Below the pieces are notes generated by a model. The model did not search any database and was not told the origin of the DNA. It was given only the letters and a program-made list of their open reading frames with translations. A DNA stretch of 64,000 bases from an uncultured Eubacteriales bacterium. Its GTDB lineage: Bacteria > Bacillota > Clostridia > Lachnospirales > Lachnospiraceae. Positions 8,372-17,074 of this stretch are shown one piece after another. A program made the translations under genes and the position numbers. The stretch's first letter is position 1, and each line of letters begins with the position of its first letter. The stretch covers positions 40,407-104,406 of the forward strand of contig CASDTX010000029.1 in the NCBI GenBank assembly GCA_949283695.1, given 5' to 3'.

Positions 8372-8720
8372 GAATAAATACCTCCTGCTCTCAGACCTGT
8401 TTTTTATTTTCTTCTGAACTCTAGTTTGACACAAAAATCCAAAAAATCAATATTTGTTATTTTCTTAACTTCTGATCTGATTTATACATCCGTGGTTCTC
8501 CTATTTTTCACCCTCATTGTACACAATAAAAAACAAAACAGCCGTTCCCGCGGGGCTGAATCTGATGAAATTTTAACGCAGCGGTTCAGTCATCGAGAAC
8601 AGCGCGGGCTGAACTGCTGCATTTTAGCGGGTTCCATAAGACAAAGTCCGGTATTGAAATCAGCATTCTTTGTGGTATACTTTACTTCAAAATGTAACCT
8701 AACAGAACGGAGATACACTT
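8372..8720. other. Divergent intergenic region with a long hairpin
   Basis: This stretch separates the oxidoreductase (minus) from rqcH (plus). Bases 8430-8530 are AT-rich. A 12-bp stem with one G-T pair (8578-8589 against 8609-8620) with an 19-base loop lies in the middle, followed by ATTTTAG. The rqcH promoter is at the right end. No ORF or known riboswitch is recognised. Confidence 0.5.
8654..8681 (+). promoter_or_regulatory. Sigma-A promoter for rqcH
   Basis: TTGAAA is followed after 16 bases by TATACT with an extended TGG just before it. The site lies 40 bases upstream of the rqcH start. Confidence 0.75.
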
Positions 8721-10466
8721 ATGGCATTTGACGGAATTGTGGTGGCCAATCTGGTCCACGAATTAAAGACAGAACTGACCGGCGGGCGCATCGCGAAAAT
8801 CGCCCAGCCAGAGGCGGATGAACTCCTCCTCACAATCAAATCTCCGGCAGGACAAAAGAGGCTGCTGATCAGCGCGGACGCCTCCCTGCCGCTGATCTAT
8901 CTCACCGGCAGCACCAAGCCCAGCCCCATCACCGCGCCCAACTTCTGCATGCTGCTTCGGAAGCATATCAGCAACGGGCGGATCATCCAGATCCGGCAGC
9001 CCAGGCTGGAGCGGATCATTATCTTCACGATTGAGCATCTGGACGAGATGGGCGACCTGTGCCGCAAGGAGCTGATCGTGGAAATTATGGGCAAGCACAG
9101 CAACATCATCTTCTGTACAGAGGACGGCCGGATCATTGACAGTATCAAACATGTGTCCGCACAGATCAGTTCTGTGCGTGAGGTTCTTCCGGGAAGGGAG
9201 TATTTCATCCCGGATACCATGCACAAGGAGGATCCCCTGAATGTAGATCAGGAGACTTTCCGCCGGCTGCTCACGGAAAAGCCGGCTGCTCTGTCGAAAG
9301 CGATCTATACCAGCTTCACAGGCATCAGCCCGGTAACGGCGGAGGAGATCTGCTTCCTTGCAGGCCTGGACTCTTCCATCCCTGCAAAGGAATATTCCCA
9401 GGATATTCTGACCCATTTGTTTACCCAGTTTCAGATCTGCTTCTCGGCGGTCCGGGAGCAGCAGTTCTCTCCCGCTATTTACTATGACGAGCTGGAACCG
9501 AAAGAGTTTTCTTCCCTGCCGCTGACACATTTTCCGCAGTATACGAAGAAGGCATTCTCCTCGGTCTCCGAGATGCTTTATACGTACTACTCCACCCGCA
9601 GCCAGATCACCCGGATCCGCCAGAAATCCGCGGATCTGCGCCATGTGGTACAGACGGCACTGGAACGCAACCGGAAGAAATATGACCTCCAGATCCGCCA
9701 GCTAAAGGACACGGAAAACCGCGGTCAATACAAGGTCTACGGGGAGCTGATCAACACCTATGGCTATCACGTCCCGGAGGGGGCCAAACAGATGGAAGCC
9801 CTCAATTATTACACAAACGAGATGATCACCATCCCTCTGGATCCGGTCAAAACACCGCAGGAAAACGCCCAGCGGTATTTCGGAAAATACAACAAGCAGA
9901 AGCGAACCTTTGAAGCACTCTCGGTACTGTGCAGGGAGACAAAAGATGAGATCGCGTACCTGGAATCCATTCAGACCGCCCTGGATATCGCGCTGACAGA
10001 AGACGATCTGGCCGGCATCAAAGAAGAGCTGGCTGAGACCGGCTACATCCGGCGCAGATTCACCCGCAAGAAAGTAAAAATCAAGAATACGCCGCTCCAC
10101 TATATCTCAAGCGACGGATTCCATATTTATGTAGGGAAAAACAATCTGCAGAATGAGGAGCTCACCTTCCATACTGCCGCGGGAAATGACTGGTGGTTCC
10201 ACGCCAAACAGGCCCCCGGTTCCCATGTCATCGTGAAGTCTGAGGGGGCAGAGCTGCCGGACCGCACCTTTGAGGAGGCCGGACGGCTGGCCGCTTACTA
10301 TTCCAGCATGCGCGGGAGCGAGAAGGTAGAGATTGATTACGTAGAGAAAAAACATGTGAAAAAGCCGAAAGGCGCCAAACCAGGATTCGTCGTTTATTAT
10401 ACGAATTATTCCCTTGTCATTGACAGTGACATCCGCGGGATCCGGGAAGTGAACGAAAGGCAATAA
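8721..10466 (+). CDS. rqcH: NFACT family ribosome quality-control factor RqcH
   Basis: This 581-residue protein begins MAFDGIVVANLVHEL and covers NFACT-N, a central coiled coil (about 290-430) and a C-terminal NFACT-R domain (HAKQAPGSHVIV at about 500). Bacterial RqcH binds split 50S subunits that still hold peptidyl-tRNA and adds C-terminal alanine tails that mark stalled peptides for degradation. Older names are FbpA or fibronectin-binding protein. It is a single-gene unit with its own promoter and terminator. The length is normal. Confidence 0.92.
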   Translation: MAFDGIVVANLVHELKTELTGGRIAKIAQPEADELLLTIKSPAGQKRLLISADASLPLIYLTGSTKPSPITAPNFCMLLRKHISNGRIIQIRQPRLERIIIFTIEHLDEMGDLCRKELIVEIMGKHSNIIFCTEDGRIIDSIKHVSAQISSVREVLPGREYFIPDTMHKEDPLNVDQETFRRLLTEKPAALSKAIYTSFTGISPVTAEEICFLAGLDSSIPAKEYSQDILTHLFTQFQICFSAVREQQFSPAIYYDELEPKEFSSLPLTHFPQYTKKAFSSVSEMLYTYYSTRSQITRIRQKSADLRHVVQTALERNRKKYDLQIRQLKDTENRGQYKVYGELINTYGYHVPEGAKQMEALNYYTNEMITIPLDPVKTPQENAQRYFGKYNKQKRTFEALSVLCRETKDEIAYLESIQTALDIALTEDDLAGIKEELAETGYIRRRFTRKKVKIKNTPLHYISSDGFHIYVGKNNLQNEELTFHTAAGNDWWFHAKQAPGSHVIVKSEGAELPDRTFEEAGRLAAYYSSMRGSEKVEIDYVEKKHVKKPKGAKPGFVVYYTNYSLVIDSDIRGIREVNERQ

Positions 10467-10507
10467 GAAATCGCTGAGGTCGCAGGACTTCAGCGATTTC
10501 TTATTTT
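10464..10507 (+). terminator. Terminator of rqcH
   Basis: A 14-bp perfect stem (TAAGAAATCGCTGA against TCAGCGATTTCTTA) with a 12-base loop begins at the rqcH stop codon and is followed by TTTTG. The stem may also stop transcription from the converging DUF815 gene. Confidence 0.85.
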
Positions 10508-10558
10508 GAGACATATTTTGCAGGGTCTTTCTTTGAGACTTATTTTATAGGGTCTTTC
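10505..10558. repeat. 27-bp tandem duplication spanning the DUF815 stop codon
   Basis: Two adjacent 27-bp copies (10505-10531 and 10532-10558) match at 24 positions. The inner copy holds the last codons and TAA of the DUF815 gene; the outer copy carries TAT at the matching codon. The frame continues 12 more codons (VSKKDPAKYVSK) to a second TAA. Confidence 0.85.
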
Positions 10559-11844
10559 TGTCCCAGCAGATAGTCCACGAACTGCTGGGCGGTCCTTCCG
10601 GACAGCCCGCCGTGGGACAGTTCCCACTTATTCGCTGCCAGAAGCAGCTCTTCCTCAGACATGTCGATGCCGCCTTTTCTCGCCAGCACCCGCACAATCT
10701 CCTGGAATTCCTTCTTGTCCGGGGATCCATAATAGATGGTCACGCCGAATCTTGCCACGAGAGACAGCTTCTCCTGCACAGTATCGTTGGTATGCAGCTC
10801 CTCGTCGCGGTCCGCCTTGTCCCGGAAGGTCTCACGGATCAGGTGACGGCGGTTGGATGTGGCATAGATCAGTACATTTTCCGGTTTTCTCTCCAGTCCG
10901 CCCTCGATCACGGCTTTTAAGTATTTATACTCAATCTCGAATTCTTCAAAGGACAGATCATCCATGTAGATGATGAACTTATAGTTGCGGTTCTTCACCT
11001 GGGCGATCACATCATTCAAGTCTTTAAACTGATGTTTGTACACCTCGATCATCCGCAGCCCCTGATCATAATATTGATTCAGAATGGCTTTCACTGAAGT
11101 CGATTTGCCTGTCCCCGCATCACCGAAAAGCAGACAGTTATTGGCTTTTCTTCCTTCTACGAATGCCTCTGTGTTGTCGATCAGCTTTTTCTTCGCGATC
11201 TCATAGCCCACCAGGTCGTCCAGGTGTACATGGGCGATATTGGTGATTGGAACGATCTCCATGTCCCCGCCTTCCGGGTGTTCGATGCGGAAGGCCTTAT
11301 GAAGTCCCAGCTTGCCCACGCCGAACTCTCGGTAGAACTGTGTCATCTTCTGTTTGAATTCTTCGGCGCTCTCAGCGTCTCCCAGGGCTTTCGCCAGCGT
11401 ACAGATCCGGTCCCGGATCCGGCGGTTGAACACGTTTCCGCCCGCTGCAGTGTTCTGGTAGTTCATCAGGATCTGGATGCATCCGGCCTCCAGGTCCTTC
11501 TCCAGATCTGAGAAATCATAATCAAACAGTTCTTTGAAGATCGTGAAATCGTGAAGGGCGATCTCATTGATGCTGCCCTCTGTCTCTCCCACGATCTCAC
11601 AGGACGTACTGTATCCGTTCTCGTCGTTGACCAGAAGAAATGTCAGATAGGTGTGCCAGAGATTCCCCTCGAACCCGTGGCTCACCGACAGTTCCAGAAG
11701 TTCATTGACACATTCAAACAGAAGACTTCTTAAATCTTCTTTGTTGTAATACTCATTTCCGTGATTCTCCATAAGGAATGTCATATCCTTCAGGAGTTCG
11801 CCGTAGTCCATATTCTTATACAGCATAAGTTCATTTGTACGCAT
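10540..11844 (-). CDS. DUF815 family AAA-type ATPase
   Basis: The 434-residue protein has a helical N-terminal half and a C-terminal AAA domain with Walker A GDAGTGKST (about 241-249), a Walker B-like FIIYMDD and a sensor-like YATSNRRHLI segment. This is the DUF815 family, ATPases of unknown target. No membrane segment is seen. I chose the ATG at 11844 because the 14 residues before it are arginine-rich and unlike the family. The neighbours (pheA, rqcH) give no functional hint. Its 3' end is duplicated, see the adjacent repeat. Confidence 0.88.
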   Translation of the reverse strand: MRTNELMLYKNMDYGELLKDMTFLMENHGNEYYNKEDLRSLLFECVNELLELSVSHGFEGNLWHTYLTFLLVNDENGYSTSCEIVGETEGSINEIALHDFTIFKELFDYDFSDLEKDLEAGCIQILMNYQNTAAGGNVFNRRIRDRICTLAKALGDAESAEEFKQKMTQFYREFGVGKLGLHKAFRIEHPEGGDMEIVPITNIAHVHLDDLVGYEIAKKKLIDNTEAFVEGRKANNCLLFGDAGTGKSTSVKAILNQYYDQGLRMIEVYKHQFKDLNDVIAQVKNRNYKFIIYMDDLSFEEFEIEYKYLKAVIEGGLERKPENVLIYATSNRRHLIRETFRDKADRDEELHTNDTVQEKLSLVARFGVTIYYGSPDKKEFQEIVRVLARKGGIDMSEEELLLAANKWELSHGGLSGRTAQQFVDYLLGQKDPIK

Positions 11845-11928
11845 CGTCTCTCTTCGTCTCCTTCTGATGTGCCGGCGCGTCCTCAAGTTCGGGCAGTCTG
11901 CCGGCCGTTTCTGCTTTCGTTTACTCGA

Positions 11929-13059
11929 TTAATAATTCCCGAGGATCTTCAGGTTCTTCGCCTCTTCCCGCAGTCCCCGGATCGCGTTTTTCACCGCCGC
12001 TTCCTCGAGATTTCCCTCGAAATCCACAAAAAAGCAGTATTCCCAGGGCCTTCCTTTGATGGGCCTGGACTCGATCTTCGTCATATTTAAATCATTATAG
12101 ATGAAATGCGAAAGGATCTGGTACAGAGAACCGCTCTGATGAGGAACCTCGAACCGGATGCTGATCTTTGACGCGTTCCGCAGAAAGATCTTCTGGTTTG
12201 TCACCACAATAAAACGGGTCGAGTTATCCGCGTCGTCATTGATCTCCTCTACCAGGACTTCCAGCCCATGTACTTTCGCCGCGTAGGCGCTGCACACTGC
12301 CGCCTGGGCGATGTCCTGGTCCTTCAGCACCTTTTTCGCCGCGATGGCTGTATTCACCACACTGATCTTCTGCCAGTCCGAATGGCTGTCCAGGAAGCGT
12401 GCCGTCTGCATCAGCGCCTCGGTCTTTGAATATACGCGCTGAATATCTGAGAGCTTTGCCCCCGGCAGACCGGCCAGTGTGTGTACGATCGGCAGAATGG
12501 TCTCTGCTACGATATAGTTCTCGAACTCGTCCAGCAGGTCATACATCTCAATGACCGGTCCGGCCGTAGAATTCTCAATCGGAAGAACCGCGTAATCCGC
12601 TGACCCTTCCTCAATCGCTTCCATTGCATCCCGGAAGGTCCTTACATGGAAGCTGTTCACATCCTCCCCGAAGAACTGCTGCATGGCAGCCTGGCCGTAG
12701 GCGCCTTCCGTTCCCTGAAATACGACCCTGGCTGTCTGTTTCTCCAGGCTGTCTATGCGGATAAAGGGAAGCCGTCCCAGGGCTCCTGCCTCCACAAGCT
12801 GCTGGTACTGCAGCTTCCGGCTCATGGACATCAGCTGCTGGTAGAGCTCCTGAATTCCTTTCTTATTGAAGTCTCCGCTTACCTGCGCGGCCACGTCCGC
12901 CAGCTTGTCCTTCTCCCGCTGCCGGTCAAACACCTTGCGTCCTGCATTCACCTTATATTCCCCTACTTCCTCACAGACCTTCATCCGTTTCTCGTAGAGT
13001 TCGGCAATCTGATGATCAATCTCATCCAGCTGTGTTCTTAATTCTTCAAGCGCTGCCAT
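11929..13059 (-). CDS. pheA: Bifunctional chorismate mutase / prephenate dehydratase
   Basis: The protein converts chorismate to prephenate and then to phenylpyruvate. Its 376 residues contain an AroQ chorismate mutase (about 1-85, LRTQLDEIDHQI), a prephenate dehydratase domain (about 105-285, with the NSTRF motif) and an ACT domain (about 295-376) whose SLYQIL segment suggests phenylalanine feedback. The ATG at 13059 has AGGAG nine bases upstream. It is apparently a single gene; the shikimate genes for DAHP synthase and aroC are elsewhere in the window. Confidence 0.95.
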   Translation of the reverse strand: MAALEELRTQLDEIDHQIAELYEKRMKVCEEVGEYKVNAGRKVFDRQREKDKLADVAAQVSGDFNKKGIQELYQQLMSMSRKLQYQQLVEAGALGRLPFIRIDSLEKQTARVVFQGTEGAYGQAAMQQFFGEDVNSFHVRTFRDAMEAIEEGSADYAVLPIENSTAGPVIEMYDLLDEFENYIVAETILPIVHTLAGLPGAKLSDIQRVYSKTEALMQTARFLDSHSDWQKISVVNTAIAAKKVLKDQDIAQAAVCSAYAAKVHGLEVLVEEINDDADNSTRFIVVTNQKIFLRNASKISIRFEVPHQSGSLYQILSHFIYNDLNMTKIESRPIKGRPWEYCFFVDFEGNLEEAAVKNAIRGLREEAKNLKILGNY

Positions 13060-13218
13060 TTTATTTTTCTCCTGTCTTCTGAATATCACTTTCCCTTAGT
13101 GTCGGCGGACAAGGGGCAGCACACCTCTTGTACACCTACGCTTACCAAGTATATTACATTTTTTCCGCAAAATCTACGTTTCCTTGCAAATTCGAATCCG
13201 ACGGAACACAGTTATCGG

Positions 13219-13247
13219 TTGAAAATCCTTTCGTTTTAGTATATGAT
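13219..13247 (+). promoter_or_regulatory. Sigma-A promoter for the nitroreductase gene
   Basis: TTGAAA, 17 bases, TATGAT, ending 28 bases before the start codon. It may also serve pyrB-pyrI, which start 72 bases after the nitroreductase stop. Confidence 0.75.
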
Positions 13248-13275
13248 TATGTGGAGAATTTAGGGAGGTACACAA

Positions 13276-13812
13276 ATGAACGTTACAGAATGTTTAAAAA
13301 CCCGAAGAAGTATCCGTCGGTTTAAAGCGGATTCTGTTGACCATTCTATCATTGACTCTGTCGTTTCATCGGCATCTTATTCCCCTTCCTGGAAGAACAC
13401 CCAGATCACCCGTTATACCGCAGTTGAAGATCCCGCTCTGCTCGCAGAGATCGCGGAGAACTATACGCCGGACTTCAACGCGCAGATCATCCGTCAGGCG
13501 CCTGTTCTGATGGCGGTCAGCTATGTCAAAGGCCGCTGCGGCTATGAGCGGGACGGCTCCTTTTCTACGAAGAAAGAGGACCGCTGGCAGATGTTCGACG
13601 CGGGCATAGCCTGCCAGAGCTTCTGTCTGGCTGCCTGGGACAAGGGACTGGGGACAGTCATTATGGGAATATTCGATGAAGACGGAATCGCAGACCTGCT
13701 CGGCATTCCCGAAGATCAGGAGCTTGCCGCTCTGATCGCTGTGGGATATCCGGATATTGAGCCGGCCGCCCCGAAACGAAAGTCCGTGGAGCAGCTTCTT
13801 CAGTACAGATAA
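13276..13812 (+). CDS. Nitroreductase family FMN oxidoreductase
   Basis: The 178-residue protein has the RRSIRRF motif near residue 10 that contacts FMN phosphate, SPSWKNTQ in the active-site region and a C-terminal GLGTVIMG-GIPEDQEL-VGYPD pattern of the family. Members reduce nitro groups, quinones or flavin substrates with NAD(P)H; the substrate cannot be named. AGGGAGG lies eight bases before the ATG. It precedes pyrB on the same strand. Confidence 0.88.
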   Translation: MNVTECLKTRRSIRRFKADSVDHSIIDSVVSSASYSPSWKNTQITRYTAVEDPALLAEIAENYTPDFNAQIIRQAPVLMAVSYVKGRCGYERDGSFSTKKEDRWQMFDAGIACQSFCLAAWDKGLGTVIMGIFDEDGIADLLGIPEDQELAALIAVGYPDIEPAAPKRKSVEQLLQYR

Positions 13813-13848
13813 ACAGAGAACTGATTCATTCATAACAGATAGATTCAA

Positions 13849-13868
13849 GGGATACGTTCCTGTATCCC
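13849..13868 (+). promoter_or_regulatory. Hairpin just before the pyrB ribosome-binding site
   Basis: GGGATAC pairs with GTATCCC across a 6-base loop, ending 2-3 bases before AAGGAGG of pyrB. Its position could modulate translation, but no known pyrimidine element is recognised. Confidence 0.35.
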
Positions 13869-13884
13869 ACAAGGAGGTTACGAT

Positions 13885-14805
13885 ATGAGACATTTAATGA
13901 GTCCGCTGGATTTCTCAGTGGAAGAGCTTGACAAACTGCTGGATCTGGCACAGGATATCGAGGCACACAGAGAGAAATACGCCCATGCCTGCGAGGGGAA
14001 AAAGCTTGCAACTCTTTTCTACGAGCCAAGTACCCGCACCCGCTTAAGCCATGAGGCGGCTATGCTCAACCTGGGCGGAAGCGTGATGGGATTCTCCTCC
14101 GCTGACTCCAGTTCTGCCGCAAAAGGCGAGAGCGTATCCGATACGATCCGCACCGTCTCCTGCTATGCAGACATCTGTGCCATGCGCCATCCCAAAGAAG
14201 GAGCGCCCATGGTTGCCTGCCAGCATTCTTCCATCCCGGTGATCAATGCCGGAGACGGCGGACACCAGCATCCGACTCAGACACTGACAGATCTCTTGAC
14301 AATCCGCAGCTTAAAAGGCCGTTTGGACAATCTGACCATCGGTCTGTGCGGCGACCTGAAATTCGGCCGCACCGTTCACTCACTGATCAATGCACTGGTC
14401 AGATACGAGAACATCCGCTTCATTCTGATCTCTCCGGAAGAGCTCCGGCTCCCGGAATACATCCGCCACGATGTGCTTGACCGCAATCAGGTTCCCTACG
14501 AGGAAGTCGTGCGGCTGGAGGACGCGATGCCGAAGCTGGACATCCTCTATATGACACGTGTGCAGAAAGAGCGCTTCTTCAACGAAGAAGACTATGTACG
14601 CATGAAAGATTTCTATATTCTGGACCGGGCGAAGATGAAGCTTGCCCCCAAGGATATGTATGTACTCCACCCGCTTCCGCGTGTGAACGAGATCTCCGTA
14701 GAAGTGGATGATGATCCGAGAGCGGCATATTTCCGCCAGGTACAGTACGGAGTCTACGTGCGTATGGCACTGATACTCACACTTCTTGATATCCACGTGG
14801 ACTGA
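13885..14805 (+). CDS. pyrB: Aspartate carbamoyltransferase catalytic subunit
   Basis: PyrB condenses carbamoyl phosphate and aspartate in the first committed step of pyrimidine synthesis. The 306-residue protein has the carbamoyl phosphate motif PSTRTR at about 48-53, the [10 protein letters not shown] segment, [11 protein letters not shown] and HPLPRV near the C-terminus. The start has AAGGAGG. The regulatory subunit gene pyrI follows after a 171-base spacer with several hairpins. No PyrR binding leader is recognised. Confidence 0.96.
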   Translation: MRHLMSPLDFSVEELDKLLDLAQDIEAHREKYAHACEGKKLATLFYEPSTRTRLSHEAAMLNLGGSVMGFSSADSSSAAKGESVSDTIRTVSCYADICAMRHPKEGAPMVACQHSSIPVINAGDGGHQHPTQTLTDLLTIRSLKGRLDNLTIGLCGDLKFGRTVHSLINALVRYENIRFILISPEELRLPEYIRHDVLDRNQVPYEEVVRLEDAMPKLDILYMTRVQKERFFNEEDYVRMKDFYILDRAKMKLAPKDMYVLHPLPRVNEISVEVDDDPRAAYFRQVQYGVYVRMALILTLLDIHVD

Positions 14806-14976
14806 CAGAGGCAGCGTAAGACAGAACTTACGCATACCGCTGAAGCCCTGAGAGGATCTCTGTAAGAGACCGCAAGTCAACCGCTCCGATGCAGACATTA
14901 GGGAGCATCAAACCGGCAGCGATGCAGGCCTGTCCGCCTGGTCCGCTGCCTGCGGGAAGAAAGAAAGGAAATGAAC
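14806..14976 (+). other. Structured spacer between pyrB and pyrI
   Basis: No ORF is present. Four inverted repeats are visible: GCGTAAG/CTTACGC (14814-14833), CTCT/AGAG, GATGC/GCATC, and a two-tier stem GGCAGCG/CGCTGCC (14915-14950) with inner CAGGC/GCCTG. The last one ends about 15 bases before the pyrI ribosome-binding site. No T-run follows, so it does not look like a classic terminator. Confidence 0.5.
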
Positions 14977-15420
14977 ATGGTTAAAAATACACTGAATGTA
15001 GGACGCATCTCCGAAGGATTTGTACTTGATCATATCGAGGCAGGCAAAAGCATGGAAATCTATAAATACCTGCATCTCGACAAACTGGACTGCTGTGTGG
15101 CCATCATTAAGAATGCCCGAAGCAATAAAATGGGGAAAAAGGACATCATGAAAATCGAGTGTCCCATTGATTTCATGGATCTGGATATCCTTGGTTTCAT
15201 TGACCACAATATCACTGTCAATATTATTGAAAACGGAGAGATTATTTCCAAGAAACCTCTCTCCCTTCCGAAAGAGATCCGGAACGTGATCCGGTGCAAG
15301 AATCCCCGGTGCATCACTTCCATTGAGCAGGGGCTGGATCATATCTTTGTTCTTACCGATGAAGAGAATCAGATCTACCGCTGCAAATACTGCGAAGAGA
15401 AATACCGCAGACACAGATAA
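14977..15420 (+). CDS. pyrI: Aspartate carbamoyltransferase regulatory subunit
   Basis: PyrI binds ATP/CTP and gives allosteric control to the PyrB trimer. The 147-residue protein has an N-terminal nucleotide-binding domain and a C-terminal zinc site of the form C-x4-C ... C-x2-C (RCKNPRC and CKYC). I chose the ATG at 14977 because AGGA lies about eight bases upstream; the in-frame ATG at 14971 is too close to it. Its presence means the enzyme is the regulated PyrB-PyrI type. Confidence 0.93.
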   Translation: MVKNTLNVGRISEGFVLDHIEAGKSMEIYKYLHLDKLDCCVAIIKNARSNKMGKKDIMKIECPIDFMDLDILGFIDHNITVNIIENGEIISKKPLSLPKEIRNVIRCKNPRCITSIEQGLDHIFVLTDEENQIYRCKYCEEKYRRHR

Positions 15421-15438
15421 ATCACAGCCGCTGCGGCA

Positions 15439-15466
15439 GAACGAGTTCCGCTTGCAGAACTCGTTC
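15439..15466 (+). other. Perfect 10-bp hairpin downstream of pyrI
   Basis: GAACGAGTTC pairs with GAACTCGTTC across an 8-base loop, inside a GC-rich stretch that has no T-run. It precedes the clear bidirectional terminator. Confidence 0.45.
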
Positions 15467-15497
15467 CCCGGCGCGGCCGCTTTGGCGGCAGGAATCT

Positions 15498-15548
15498 AAA
15501 AAAGCAGAAAACAGACTCCTTGACAGACCGTCTGTTCTCTGCTTTTTT
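15498..15548. terminator. Bidirectional terminator between pyrI and the DAHP synthase gene
   Basis: AAAAAAGCAGA plus ACAGAC pair with GTCTGT plus TCTGCTTTTTT. It ends in T-runs on both strands, as expected between convergent genes. Confidence 0.9.
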
Positions 15549-15564
15549 CATTCGTTTCTCATCA

Positions 15565-16596
15565 TCAGCACACTTCCGCGATCTGATAAATCAGCCGCTC
15601 GGTATCCTCCCATCCGAGACACGGATCAGTAATCGACTTGCCGTATACCCGGTTGTCATCGATCTTCTGGCAGCCTTCCTCCAGATAACTCTCGATCATC
15701 ACTCCCTTGATCAGCTTCTTTAATTCCGGATTGTAATTCCTGCTGTGGAGCACCTCACTGACGATCCGGATCTGCTCTTTAAACTGCTTGTTGGAGTTGG
15801 AATGATTCGCATCCACAATGGCAGCCGGATTCTGAAGGTCCCGCTTCTGATACAGGTCCAGAAGCCGCACCAGGTCCTCGTAATGATAGTTGGGGATGCA
15901 GGTGCCGTACTTGTCCACCCCGCCCCGGAGAATCACATGTGCCAGCTCGTTTCCGTCGGTTGTCACATCCATGCCCCGGTAGATAAACGTATGGGAACTC
16001 TGGGCTGCCACCACAGAGTTCAGCATCACGGAGAAGTCCCCGCTGGTGGGATTCTTCATTCCCACCGGAATATCCATGCTGCTGGCCGTGAGCCGGTGCT
16101 GCTGGTTCTCCACAGAACGGGCCCCGATGGCCTCGTAGGAAAGGATATCATCCAGGTAGCTCCTGTTCTCCGGATAAAGCATCTCGTCGGCCGCTGTCAG
16201 CCCGCTCTCCCGGATGGCCCGGGTGTGCATCCTGCGGATGGCGATAATCCCGGCCAGAAGGTCCGGGGCCTGATCCGGCCGGGGCTGATGGAGCATCCCT
16301 TTGTAGCCCTCGCCTGTGGTCCTCGGCTTATTCGTATAGATGCGCGGAATCACCAGAATCCGGTCAGACACCTTCTCGCTGACCGCGGCCAGCCTGCTCA
16401 CATATTCGCATACAGAGTCTTCGTTATCTGCCGAACAAGGGCCTGCAATCACAACAAACTTATCCGACTTCCCGGTGAAAATATCCCGGATCTCTCTGTC
16501 TCTTCTTTCCTTAAGCGACAAAATATCCTCCGAAAGAGGATATTCCGCTTTCAGATCTGCCGGCAGGGGCAGCTCTGCATTTATGTTCATTCCCAT
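15565..16596 (-). CDS. 3-deoxy-7-phosphoheptulonate synthase (class I DAHP synthase)
   Basis: The enzyme joins phosphoenolpyruvate and erythrose 4-phosphate to start the shikimate pathway. The 343-residue protein has the IAGPCSADN loop, PRTTGEGYKG, SSMDIPVGMKNPTSGD and the ANHSNSNK metal-binding segment of the AroF/AroG/AroH class. The upstream in-frame codon at 16605 is GTG lying one base from GGAGG, so the ATG at 16596 (10 bases away) is preferred. Which of the feedback types it is cannot be told. Confidence 0.94.
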   Translation of the reverse strand: MGMNINAELPLPADLKAEYPLSEDILSLKERRDREIRDIFTGKSDKFVVIAGPCSADNEDSVCEYVSRLAAVSEKVSDRILVIPRIYTNKPRTTGEGYKGMLHQPRPDQAPDLLAGIIAIRRMHTRAIRESGLTAADEMLYPENRSYLDDILSYEAIGARSVENQQHRLTASSMDIPVGMKNPTSGDFSVMLNSVVAAQSSHTFIYRGMDVTTDGNELAHVILRGGVDKYGTCIPNYHYEDLVRLLDLYQKRDLQNPAAIVDANHSNSNKQFKEQIRIVSEVLHSRNYNPELKKLIKGVMIESYLEEGCQKIDDNRVYGKSITDPCLGWEDTERLIYQIAEVC

Positions 16597-16633
16597 CTGG
16601 TCCACGCCTCCGTCTTCTGTCGTAAATAAAAGG

Positions 16634-17000
16634 TGTTAAGCAAGACGATAAGCCGGGTTATGTCGCGGACGATCATCTATCTAGGCACAGCGTCGCCGCT
16701 GAGCTCAAGCGACCAACCTGAAGCGTGACGGGCCGCCACATTGCTTCGATCCGGTCTTGCTTCGGATGGGGTTTACATGTGCCCTCTCTGTTACCAGCGA
16801 GGCGGTAGTCTCTTACACTGCCTTTCCACCCTTACCCGGATAAAACACACAAGCGCTTCTCCCGGGCGGTTTATTTCTGTTGCACTGGCCTTGGAGTCGC
16901 CTCCACCGGACGTTATCCGGCATCCTGCCCTGTGAAGCCCGGACTTTCCTCGTCTGCAGCCTTTCGGCATTCGCAGCCGCGATCGTCTGTCTTACTTAAC
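16634..17000 (-). ncRNA. rnpB: RNase P RNA, class A
   Basis: This is the catalytic RNA of RNase P, which trims the 5' leader of pre-tRNAs. Read on the minus strand it shows the conserved GAGGAAAGTCCGGGC near the 5' end, ACAGGGCAGGATGCCGG, GGTAAGGGTGGAAAGGC, AGAGACTACCGC and, near the 3' end, the GATGATCGTC block. The 5' GTTAAG(T)AAGAC and 3' GTCTTGCTTAAC ends pair as P1. The length of about 367 bases fits type A. Exact ends are set from P1 and the -10 box. Confidence 0.95.
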
Positions 17001-17010
17001 ACAATAACTG

Positions 17011-17016
17011 ATTATA
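17011..17016 (-). promoter_or_regulatory. -10 box of the rnpB promoter
   Basis: A TATAAT on the minus strand lies about 10 bases before the predicted RNase P RNA 5' end. The -35 region (TGGTAT or GTGGTA) is weak. Confidence 0.6.
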
Positions 17017-17074
17017 CTATACAAATCAGAAAAATACCACCCTTTCTTTCAGGCCGTTTCTTTCACCGTTTCTT

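Noticed and set aside
16741-16935. Small ORF on the plus strand within the RNase P RNA gene
   Set aside because: The region is explained by the conserved RNase P RNA on the other strand.
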